Below, one piece after another: positions 21,832 to 28,977 of a stretch of 33,214 bases of DNA (its first letter is position 1; every line of letters begins with the position of its first letter). The notes beneath the pieces are model-generated. The model saw nothing but the letters and a program-made list of their open reading frames with translations. It made no database searches and was not told the DNA's origin. The DNA is from an uncultured Eubacteriales bacterium. GTDB taxonomy: Bacteria > Bacillota > Clostridia > Christensenellales > CAG-138. Made by a program: the position numbers and the translations under genes. The stretch spans positions 1 to 33,214 of the forward strand of contig URFJ01000006.1 in assembly GCA_900547135.1 (NCBI GenBank), in the 5' to 3' direction.

Positions 21832-22645
21832 ATGAAAAAAACCTTAATAATTACAATAGTAATATGTCTGATTTTTTTGTTCGGTTGTACAAGCGGTCCG
21901 GCTGTTCCAGTCGAAAAGCTTGACGTTAAGCCGACAGGAAATCAAGAAGCAGGTAATACACCTGAGCAAACGGCCAGTCCTTCTGTAGAGCCATTGCCAA
22001 CACCCGCAAATGGGATACGGTATTGTTACTTTCCAGATGAATATGCAAAGCTTGAGGAGTTTTTATTCGACTTTGGTTTTGGCGCTGAAAATTTTGAGGG
22101 TGAAACCATTTTGGAATCTGGGGCAACACAACTGAAAAACGGCCTTTGGAGAAGGTTCATTTTATAACGAGCCGCCAAAGCAGGCATATGTATTACTCTG
22201 TGAAACACCGGATGAAGATATGCTTAAAGCAATGAATACGGATATCCCAGGCGGAGAAGAGCATCGAGTTGGTAGAAATGGCGTAAATGTGAGATTCATA
22301 CAAAGAAACCCTGAATATTCATCTGAGAACGATGAAAATGTACCAACATATCTGGTTGATGATGAATTGACCCTGATGGTGTTTATAGACGAAGCGCCAT
22401 TGCTGCTTAACGGCTATGGAATGTCAAGGGTCGCATACCCGATAGCCTCAGATAGCGGAACAGCATATTCGCTGAGAGAATATATCGAATATGATTATGA
22501 ACGTATTATACCGGATGTAAAAAAAGCTGGCGAGCCGTATAGCGTATATGAGATATACTATTGTGAAAACGAGATATTTTGGTTTGAGCAGTTAAAGGAT
22601 ATAAACGAAGTATTTGGAATTGGAAGCTGGGCATATAGGGAATAA
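21832..22645 (+). pseudogene. Broken lipoprotein gene
   Basis: Starts at ATG 21832 with AAAAGGG upstream and encodes a lipoprotein signal, KKTLIITIVICLIFLFGC, with cysteine 19 in a lipobox. A Pro/Thr-rich linker follows. The frame ends at TAA 22165, but the next frame is open across the same point (FYNEPPKQAYVLLCETPDED) and runs to 22645, ending GSWAYRE. One frameshift between about 22142 and 22163 splits an otherwise continuous ~270-codon gene. I do not recognise the globular domain. It follows the broken SpoIID-like gene by 45 bases and probably formed a unit with it. Confidence 0.65.
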
Positions 22646-23059
22646 ACCTTACTTTTGTTTAGAACGTCACCCCCAAAGTGTGGGTAAATGAGCATAGCTC
22701 ACCCCTTAGGGGCCTGCGCTTTTTAGTAACCAAGAGGTGGTAAATGTAGTTGTCACATTCTCAGCCTTGGCCTTATAGTGTCTTCTTCGATTTGCTATTT
22801 ATCGCTAAAGGCGGTTCGCGTCACGCTTGTTCAGCGTGGTGCGGCGCGAATCTGTTTAAAGGCACCTGTCAATCAACATTTCTGACAGGGAGACAGCGCA
22901 AGCTAAGCATACCCGCAATAATGAGTGAAACGCGAAAACAACGTAGTTAATTTGAGAGTCCATGCTCAAACATTCCTTTAGCGAAGGTTCAGCTAAAAAT
23001 AATATCACTTTATCAATTTTATAGCAGTGGATTCCGCTAGGTTCCGTTCCAAAACTATA
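22646..23059. other. Gene-free stretch with a GC-rich palindrome
   Basis: No coding region is supported. A short hairpin CCCCT/AGGGG near 22692 and a T-run near 22712 might end the broken lipoprotein unit. At 22822-22838 CACGCT-N5-AGCGTG forms a hairpin within a segment, 22799-22850, that resembles in inverse orientation the sequence before gyrA's 3' end (26122-26157); both contain GGCGGTTCGCG and CGCTTG. Confidence 0.4.
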
Positions 23060-24175
23060 TCAGACCAGCTGCTCGTTAAAACTTTTTATGAAACTGTGGA
23101 TAGCGGAGCGGTCCGCGCTGTAATAGGTTTTCCCGCCGGCTAGTTCGGCCGTGACGAAGCCTGCTGAAAGCAGCTTTGACACATGATATGAAAGGGCGGG
23201 ACGCTGTAAGCCGAATTTATCGCAAAGCTCCTGGCCATAGGCCGTATGGGAGCAGAGGTAGAACAGGATTTCAAGGCGAGTGCTGTCGGAAAGCGTTTTC
23301 ATCTTTTCGCTGAGTTTAGCAAACGCACCCTGGGGTCCGCCGCTTAGGATGTGCTGGCATATTCCCAGATACATGCGCCCCATAAAGGGTGAATCAGCGG
23401 GAGGGTCGCCCTCTTCAGGCCCGCTCCCATCGTCGCTCTCGGTTACGGCGCACCTTCCGTCAAATCCAAAGATCGTAGGCGCAATCTTCATTATGTCAAC
23501 GGAATCCAATATATTACCAAGCCACCGCTCTTCAAGCAATGTCCCGTTTTTTTCTGAATAGCGCGAATGAAAGTCAGCGACAAGCCTATCGTACCTCTCA
23601 TGCACGGCCAATATGATTTCGGCGGCGGGAAGAAGGATTGAGGAAAGCTCGATTATATGCCTTTCGTAGGATAGTACGGCGTCGGCCAGCTTCCATTTGC
23701 TTTCAAATGGAATTTGAAGCTTTCCAATGCGCTGTGAAAGCCCCTCCATGCCGCTTTCGCTGCGAAACAGCGTTTCGCAGCCGTCTGCAAGCCCAAAACA
23801 GAGGTTATACATCCTCTCAGGCCCGCTGCATTCGCGAAGGTAATTGAAAAGTTCGTCCGGAGAATACTCAAGATGGTCAAGTATTGGAAAATACGTTAAA
23901 ACCGAACAAAGGTTAAAACCAAAGAGGTCCCTGTCACGCCCGTTTCCAAGCCGCTTAAAATATTTGTCAAGCAATTCATTGTCTGCATAAAGCTCAGAAT
24001 CCAGTTTTTTTTCAAGCTCAATGGTAGGACGAACCAAAGCTTCGATATCGGTTTCATGCTGAGGGTACCGCTTTATAAGCTCAATCGCCCTTTTCTCGGT
24101 TTTCTCACCGTTGGCGCGCCTTGAATAGTAGATCATTGCCTCGGCAACCGGGTTTATATTAAACAGCTTAATCAT
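23060..24175 (-). CDS. Large winged-helix (ArsR-like) transcriptional regulator
   Basis: I place the start at ATG 24175-24173, which has GGAGG nine bases upstream and gives 371 residues; the longer frame to 24268 would start upstream of the promoter. The C-terminal ~85 residues are an ArsR-type winged helix: LSDSTRLEILFYLCSHT, then ELCDKFGLQRPALSYHVSKL as the recognition part, then AGFVTAELAGGKTYYS as the wing. No ArsR metal-binding cysteines are seen at the usual place. The ~280-residue helical N-terminal part is unlike small ArsR proteins and probably senses something. It is divergent from the LRR surface gene with an inverted repeat between them, so it likely controls that gene and itself. 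A fragment of its HTH is duplicated at 20202-20316. Confidence 0.85.
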   Translation of the reverse strand: MIKLFNINPVAEAMIYYSRRANGEKTEKRAIELIKRYPQHETDIEALVRPTIELEKKLDSELYADNELLDKYFKRLGNGRDRDLFGFNLCSVLTYFPILDHLEYSPDELFNYLRECSGPERMYNLCFGLADGCETLFRSESGMEGLSQRIGKLQIPFESKWKLADAVLSYERHIIELSSILLPAAEIILAVHERYDRLVADFHSRYSEKNGTLLEERWLGNILDSVDIMKIAPTIFGFDGRCAVTESDDGSGPEEGDPPADSPFMGRMYLGICQHILSGGPQGAFAKLSEKMKTLSDSTRLEILFYLCSHTAYGQELCDKFGLQRPALSYHVSKLLSAGFVTAELAGGKTYYSADRSAIHSFIKSFNEQLV

Positions 24176-24196
24176 TAAAAACCTCCGATATTTAAA

Positions 24197-24225
24197 ATTA
24201 TCCTGTGTTTTATTTAAATTGTCAA
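24197..24225 (-). promoter_or_regulatory. Promoter of the winged-helix regulator
   Basis: On the minus strand a perfect TTGACA (24225-24220), 17-base spacer and GATAAT (24202-24197, five of six). Transcription starts just before the GGAGG of the regulator, which supports the start at 24175. Confidence 0.8.
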
Positions 24226-24238
24226 ATAAAAGTTTTTC

Positions 24239-24267
24239 TTGACAATCTTCGCTATATGGTGTATACA
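24239..24267 (+). promoter_or_regulatory. Promoter of the LRR surface-protein gene
   Basis: A perfect TTGACA (24239-24244), 17-base spacer and TATACA (24262-24267). The two divergent -35 elements are only 13 bases apart, so one bound regulator could affect both. Confidence 0.65.
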
Positions 24268-24285
24268 TTATATCATGTAAAGATT

Positions 24286-24306
24286 TTTAAAACAATATGT
24301 TTTAAA
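24286..24306. promoter_or_regulatory. Candidate operator in the LRR-gene leader
   Basis: A 21-bp inverted repeat, TTTAAAACA-ATA-TGTTTTAAA, with perfect 9-base arms. It lies about 12 to 32 bases after the predicted transcription start of the LRR gene, a suitable place for the divergent winged-helix regulator to block transcription. Confidence 0.5.
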
Positions 24307-24335
24307 TATTTTTAACAAACAGGAGGAAAATTACT

Positions 24336-25937
24336 ATGAAAACTCGGTCAAAACTCTTTCCCGCCATGCTCGCGCTCATCATTCTTCTTTTGAGCGTGTT
24401 TTCCTTCGGCGCGACTGCCGACGTTAAGTACGACGCGCACGATGTAGAAAAATTCCGCGCGTTTCTTGAGGTAACGGATGCTGACGGCATTACAAACGGT
24501 TCGAAGCTCAGCGCCTTCTATGATCCGCACGATCCCTCTACCTGGACCGGAGAGGGCGATGGTTTCAGCAAATACAAATACGGCGTTAACTGGAGCGAGG
24601 ATGGAAGGGCGGTCGCCTTCTATTGCGACGGTTATACCAACGGAGTAGTTTACGGGGATTTTGATGTTGAAGGCTGCGACGCGCTTGAATATGTAAATAT
24701 CTACGGGGCGGCCATACAATCAGTGAACTTCGCAGGATGTACCTCCCTAAGTGAACTGACTATGTACTATCCTGAAGTGCCGCTTGAGCATATCGATTTA
24801 AGCGCCAATACAGCGTTGACGCGTATTATACTTAATGATAACGCGCTTACAGAGCTGGATTTGGGCGGGAACCCGAATCTCACCCTGTTGCTTGTGGAAG
24901 GCAATAACCTTACGGAGCTGGACATTTCCAACAACACGAAGCTCGCCCTTATCATGTGCGAGCGCAACAGCATTAAAGAGATTGACCTAACGGGCCATAG
25001 CCAGCTTAGAGAGCTTCACTGCAATTATAATGAGCTTACAGAACTAAATACTTCCGAATGTCCCCAACTTTACAATCTACAATTTAATTATAATAATGTC
25101 AAGTCCATTGATTTAAGCCAAAACCCCGAAATAGCCGCCCTGGGCTGCGCTGGAAACGGTATGAAGGAGCTGAATGTAAGCGGCCTGACCGAGCTTTGGA
25201 TGATCGAATGCCAGGAAAATGACTTGGCTTCATTGGATTTAAGGGATACCAGCATACAGGACCTTTACTGCAATGACAATATGCTTGAGGAGATTCTCGT
25301 TCCGGAAAACTCTAACGTACAGTGGCTTTACTGCCAGAACAACAGACTAAGCTCTCTTGATATTGAAAACATGCCGAACCTGAATGCCTTCAACGGCGAC
25401 GGCAATCTTTTCGAGGAGCTGCTTATCAGAGGCGGCATAACTGAATTCAGCTGCATCGGCAACCCTATGAAGCACATGGGCTTGTGGCACGACTCTGGAA
25501 GCTTTGAGCTGTATACACAAGGCAATGGAGCGATAGGGGCTTATTATGATTATGATGTAATGAAATACACCGCAATGGCGGAAGCGTGCGAGGGCGAAAC
25601 ATTCCTGGGCTGGTATGACGAAGGCGGCAATCTTGTAAGCGAAGCGGCTAATTTTGCGCTTGACAGCGCGGAGTGTGTTCTTTATGCAAGGTTCAGCGTC
25701 AGCGAGGAACCGACGCCGACGCCGGTGCCGAGTACGCCCGTTGTTGATCCCACCGAGGCGCCCACACCCGTAGAACCTACACAAGCGCCTGTCGATCCCA
25801 CACAAGCGCCTATTGATACTGATCCTGATAGCCCTACGCCCCCGACTACCGGCGCGATAAGCCTTATCCGCATTGGGCTGGTTGCTGCCGCGGGCGGTGC
25901 GTCGGCAATGTTTCTGCGCAGGAAGAGCGGGCGCTAA
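24336..25937 (+). CDS. Secreted leucine-rich-repeat surface protein with sortase-like anchor
   Basis: A 533-residue exported protein. Residues 1-27 are a signal peptide (LFPAMLALIILLLSVFSFGA). Residues ~130-370 hold about eleven LRRs of the LxCxxNxLxxLDLSxN type, as in internalin-J-like proteins, for example LTELDISNNTKLALIMCERN. Around 425-455 FLGWYDEGGNLVS...LYARF matches a Listeria-Bacteroides repeat. A Pro/Thr linker with TEAPTPVEPTQAPVDPTQAP-like repeats follows. The C-terminus is PPTTG at ~502-506, a hydrophobic span and RRKSGR, like an LPXTG sorting signal with a variant first residue. It probably mediates contact at the cell surface. AGGAGG lies nine bases before the ATG. Divergent from the winged-helix regulator. 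Confidence 0.88.
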   Translation: MKTRSKLFPAMLALIILLLSVFSFGATADVKYDAHDVEKFRAFLEVTDADGITNGSKLSAFYDPHDPSTWTGEGDGFSKYKYGVNWSEDGRAVAFYCDGYTNGVVYGDFDVEGCDALEYVNIYGAAIQSVNFAGCTSLSELTMYYPEVPLEHIDLSANTALTRIILNDNALTELDLGGNPNLTLLLVEGNNLTELDISNNTKLALIMCERNSIKEIDLTGHSQLRELHCNYNELTELNTSECPQLYNLQFNYNNVKSIDLSQNPEIAALGCAGNGMKELNVSGLTELWMIECQENDLASLDLRDTSIQDLYCNDNMLEEILVPENSNVQWLYCQNNRLSSLDIENMPNLNAFNGDGNLFEELLIRGGITEFSCIGNPMKHMGLWHDSGSFELYTQGNGAIGAYYDYDVMKYTAMAEACEGETFLGWYDEGGNLVSEAANFALDSAECVLYARFSVSEEPTPTPVPSTPVVDPTEAPTPVEPTQAPVDPTQAPIDTDPDSPTPPTTGAISLIRIGLVAAAGGASAMFLRRKSGR

Positions 25938-26056
25938 AGGCCTGCTTTAGGGGCTCCGCCCCATATACGTGTAACTAATAGCGCAACGCGCCGGTCTTTT
26001 GATACCTTTAGAGCAAACGATTAAAATCCTAATATAAAACGCTGTTTTTCGGGATT

Positions 26057-26090
26057 CCAAAGGGGACTTTTTACAAAAAGTCCCCTTTGG
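26057..26090. terminator. Long perfect hairpin between convergent LRR and gyrA genes
   Basis: A 16-bp stem, CCAAAGGGGACTTTTT with AAAAAGTCCCCTTTGG, around a two-base centre. The T-run sits inside the stem, so release in either direction is possible. Smaller hairpins flank it: GGGGC/GCCCC at 25950-25962 and TTGGGGC/GCCCCAA at 26097-26113. It lies 67 bases beyond the gyrA stop and 120 beyond the LRR gene. This set resembles a common intergenic repeat type in Clostridia. Confidence 0.6.
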
Positions 26091-26157
26091 TGGGGTTTGG
26101 GGCAAAGCCCCAAGCGGCCGCGCCGACCAAGCGCGGCGCGAACCGCCGAAGGCGATT

Positions 26158-28617
26158 TTATTCTTCTGCTTCGGCTTCGGGATCATCCTCTGCCTTTGCC
26201 ACCAGCGCCACGCTGGCCACGCGGGTGCCCTCGTCCACGCGCATCAGCTTTACGCCCTGGGCATAGCGGGATATAACGCTTATGTTCTCAATTCCAGTGC
26301 GTATCACCGTGCCGTCGTCGCGTATCAGCATAAGATCCTCGTCGCCCACGCACAGCCGCATGGACCTTAAGGGGCCGGTTTTATCGGTAATGTTTATGCC
26401 GATTAACCCCTTGCCGCCGCGGCGCTGTACGCGGAACGCGGCCTCGTCGGTTCGCTTGCCGATACCGTTTTCCGTAATGAACAGCACATAGCCCCCGGGG
26501 ACGACCGTAGCGGCGTCTATCACCGCATCGTCGCCGTCAAGGTCGATGGATCTCACTCCGGTGGCTGTGCGTCCCATGGCCCGCACGTCGCTTTCATGGA
26601 AACGTATGCATTTGCCGTCCTTTGTGGCAAGCATTACGTCCTCGTTGCCGTCGGTCATCATCACGCTTATCAGCTCGTCGCCCTCGGGCAGGTTCTGCGC
26701 GATAATACCGCCCTTTCTTATATTGTCAAAATCGCTCATGGCTGTTTTTTTAATTACCCCGTTTCGGGTAGCCATGATCAGGTATTCGCCCTCAACCTCG
26801 GGCGTAACCGGGAATACAGCCGTAACCTTTTCCCCGCCCTGGAGTTGAAGCAGGTTGACTATAGCGGTGCCCTTGGCTGTTCTCGACGCCTCTGGAATGC
26901 CGTAGCACTTCATGCGGAAAGCCCTGCCCTTATTGGTGAAAAACATTATATTGGAGTGCGTGGAGGTAACGAATATGCGCTCTACAAAATCCTCCTCGCG
27001 CGTCGCCTGTCCGGCTATCCCACGCCCGCCCCTGCGCTGGCTGCGGTAGGTGTCCGAAGCGATACGCTTGATATAGCCAAGGTGCGTGAGGGTTATTACC
27101 ATCTCCTCCTCCTGGATTATATCGTCCAGGTCAATGTCGTCCAAAAGCTCCGCAATTTCGGTGCGGCGGGGATCGGCGAATTTATTGCGAATTCCGGTTA
27201 CCTCGTCGCGGATTATACCCAATAGTTTGCCCTCGTCCGCAAGTACGGACTCAAGGTATTCCACCAAAGCGCACAGGTCCTTATGCTCGTTCATCAGCTT
27301 CTCGCGCTCAAGGCCGGTAAGCCGCTGCAGGCGCATGTCAAGGATTGCCTGAGCCTGTCTTTCTGAGAGATTGAAGCGCTGCATAAGGCGTTCCTTGGCC
27401 GCGGCGCCGTTTGGCGATGATTTTATAAGCTCCACGACTTCGTCGATATTGTCAAGGGCAATGATAAGGCCGTTTATGATATGCAGTCGCTCCCGCGTTT
27501 TCTCAAGGTCGAAATGCGTGCGTCTGGTTACTACAGACTTTTGAAACTCCAGGTAATGATACAGCATATCCCTGAGGTTAAGCACCCTTGGCTCGCCGTC
27601 GACGAGCGCCAGCATGATCACGCCGAAGGTGTCCTGCATCGACGTGTGCTTATATAGCTGGTTAAGCACCACGTTCGCGTTTACGTCGCGCGTAAGCTCG
27701 ATCACTATGCGTATTCCGGCGCGGTCGGTCTCGTCGCGCAGGTCGCTGATGCCATCGATCTTTTTGTCATGCACAAGCTCGGCTATGCGCTCGACAAGCC
27801 GCGCCTTGTTCACCTGGTACGGTATCTCGGTTACGATAATGCGGGCATGGCTTGGCTTGTACTGTTCTATCTCAGCCCTGGCGCGGACGACTATCCGGCC
27901 GCGTCCGGTCCTGTACGCCTGTCTTATGCCGCTATAACCCATTATAATGCCGCCTGTTGGAAAATCCGGGCCGCTGATATATGCCATAAGTTCCTCAACG
28001 GTTATCTCGGGATTGTCTATCATGGCGCACAGGGCGTCAATGGTTTCGCCCATGTTATGCGGGGGTATATTGGTCGCCATGCCTACGGCTATCCCGCCGG
28101 ACCCGTTTACAAGCAGGTTGGGAAAGCGGCAGGGCAGCGCCAGCGGCTGGGTTTCCGTTTCGTCGAAGTTGGGGCCGAAATCAACGGTGTTCTTTTCGAT
28201 GTCCCGAAGCATTTCGGAGGTGATCTTGGCCATACGCGCCTCGGTATAACGCATGGCGGCCGCTCCGTCGCCGTCTATGGAGCCGAAGTTGCCGTGGCCC
28301 TCCACAAGCATGTAGCGCATGGAAAACGGCTGGGCCAGCCGTACAAGCGCGTCGTACACGGCAGTGTCGCCGTGGGGGTGGTATTTGCCCAGCACGTCGC
28401 CCACTATGCGGGCGCATTTCCTAAACGGCTTATCGGGCTGAAGCCCAAGCTCATCCATCGAGTAGAGTATGCGCCTGTGGACAGGCTTTAGTCCGTCGCG
28501 CACATCGGGGAGCGCCCGGTTGATGATAACGGCCATGGAATACGAAATGAATGATTTTTTCATCTCGTCCACTATGTTTACGGGCAATATCCGTGAATCA
28601 TTGGGTGTATCGCTCAT
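26158..28617 (-). CDS. gyrA: DNA gyrase subunit A
   Basis: An 819-residue protein of normal GyrA length. The breakage-reunion domain shows SYAMAVI-like SYSMAVIINRALPDVRDGLK near residue 27, the helix YHPHGDTAVYDALVRLAQPF near 75-95, and AAMRYTEARM with the catalytic tyrosine near 118-120. The GyrA box QRRGGRG near 535-545 marks the C-terminal DNA-wrapping domain, so this is gyrase rather than topoisomerase IV. A second degenerate box, QRRGGKG, occurs near 740. The position equivalent to E. coli Ser83 is Thr, and Asp87 is kept. A Glu/Ala-rich acidic tail ends the protein. The ATG has GAGG five bases upstream. The 68-residue gene lies between it and gyrB. Confidence 0.98.
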   Translation of the reverse strand: MSDTPNDSRILPVNIVDEMKKSFISYSMAVIINRALPDVRDGLKPVHRRILYSMDELGLQPDKPFRKCARIVGDVLGKYHPHGDTAVYDALVRLAQPFSMRYMLVEGHGNFGSIDGDGAAAMRYTEARMAKITSEMLRDIEKNTVDFGPNFDETETQPLALPCRFPNLLVNGSGGIAVGMATNIPPHNMGETIDALCAMIDNPEITVEELMAYISGPDFPTGGIIMGYSGIRQAYRTGRGRIVVRARAEIEQYKPSHARIIVTEIPYQVNKARLVERIAELVHDKKIDGISDLRDETDRAGIRIVIELTRDVNANVVLNQLYKHTSMQDTFGVIMLALVDGEPRVLNLRDMLYHYLEFQKSVVTRRTHFDLEKTRERLHIINGLIIALDNIDEVVELIKSSPNGAAAKERLMQRFNLSERQAQAILDMRLQRLTGLEREKLMNEHKDLCALVEYLESVLADEGKLLGIIRDEVTGIRNKFADPRRTEIAELLDDIDLDDIIQEEEMVITLTHLGYIKRIASDTYRSQRRGGRGIAGQATREEDFVERIFVTSTHSNIMFFTNKGRAFRMKCYGIPEASRTAKGTAIVNLLQLQGGEKVTAVFPVTPEVEGEYLIMATRNGVIKKTAMSDFDNIRKGGIIAQNLPEGDELISVMMTDGNEDVMLATKDGKCIRFHESDVRAMGRTATGVRSIDLDGDDAVIDAATVVPGGYVLFITENGIGKRTDEAAFRVQRRGGKGLIGINITDKTGPLRSMRLCVGDEDLMLIRDDGTVIRTGIENISVISRYAQGVKLMRVDEGTRVASVALVAKAEDDPEAEAEE

Positions 28618-28677
28618 GAAAACCTCACTTTTAAGGTAATTTTATATGCGGCAGGGGGGAGGGCGCGCCCATCCCAC

Positions 28678-28700
28678 AAAAAGCCGCGCCTGCGCTTTTT
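28678..28700 (-). terminator. Possible weak terminator between the 68-residue gene and gyrA
   Basis: Arms AAAAAGC (28678-28684) and GCTTTTT (28694-28700) around a GC-rich nine-base loop. On the minus strand the 3' arm ends in TTTTT, 16 bases after the small gene. It may reduce readthrough into gyrA, which would then need a promoter in 28620-28676; I did not find a convincing one. Confidence 0.35.
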
Positions 28701-28716
28701 TTAGCGGTTACGTTCC

Positions 28717-28923
28717 CTATTCGGACCAGCTAAGTTCCGCGCTGCCCTCCGTGGCTACGCGAAGATGCCTCAGCCCGCACATGCTCAGCTTTCCGTCGTC
28801 GCGGGCGATTATGGCAGAGCCGCTGGCCCCTTCATACACAAACTGCATGATATACACCGTTTCCGGCTGCTCGTATGTGTCCCTGATTCTCTTTTTATAC
28901 AGTGCCTTGCAGATATAATTCAT
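28717..28923 (-). CDS. Small protein of unknown function between gyrB and gyrA
   Basis: I place the start at ATG 28923, with GGGAGG nine bases upstream; an in-frame ATG at 28950 lacks such a site. The 68-residue product begins MNYICKALYKKRIRDTYEQP, has an IIARDDGKLSM middle and ends ELSWSE. It is probably a small beta-rich soluble protein. It starts 54 bases after the gyrB stop and is followed by gyrA, and an unrelated small gene within the gyrase pair is unusual. It ends in TAG, with TAA three codons on. I do not recognise a family. Confidence 0.7.
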   Translation of the reverse strand: MNYICKALYKKRIRDTYEQPETVYIMQFVYEGASGSAIIARDDGKLSMCGLRHLRVATEGSAELSWSE

Positions 28924-28977
28924 TTTAATAAACCTCCCTTCATTATGCATAGATAATTAAACGTGCCGGTATTAGAG

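Noticed and set aside
27769..28491. A 240-codon plus-strand frame over gyrA
   Set aside because: It is the antisense shadow of gyrA; such long frames are expected in GC-rich conserved genes.
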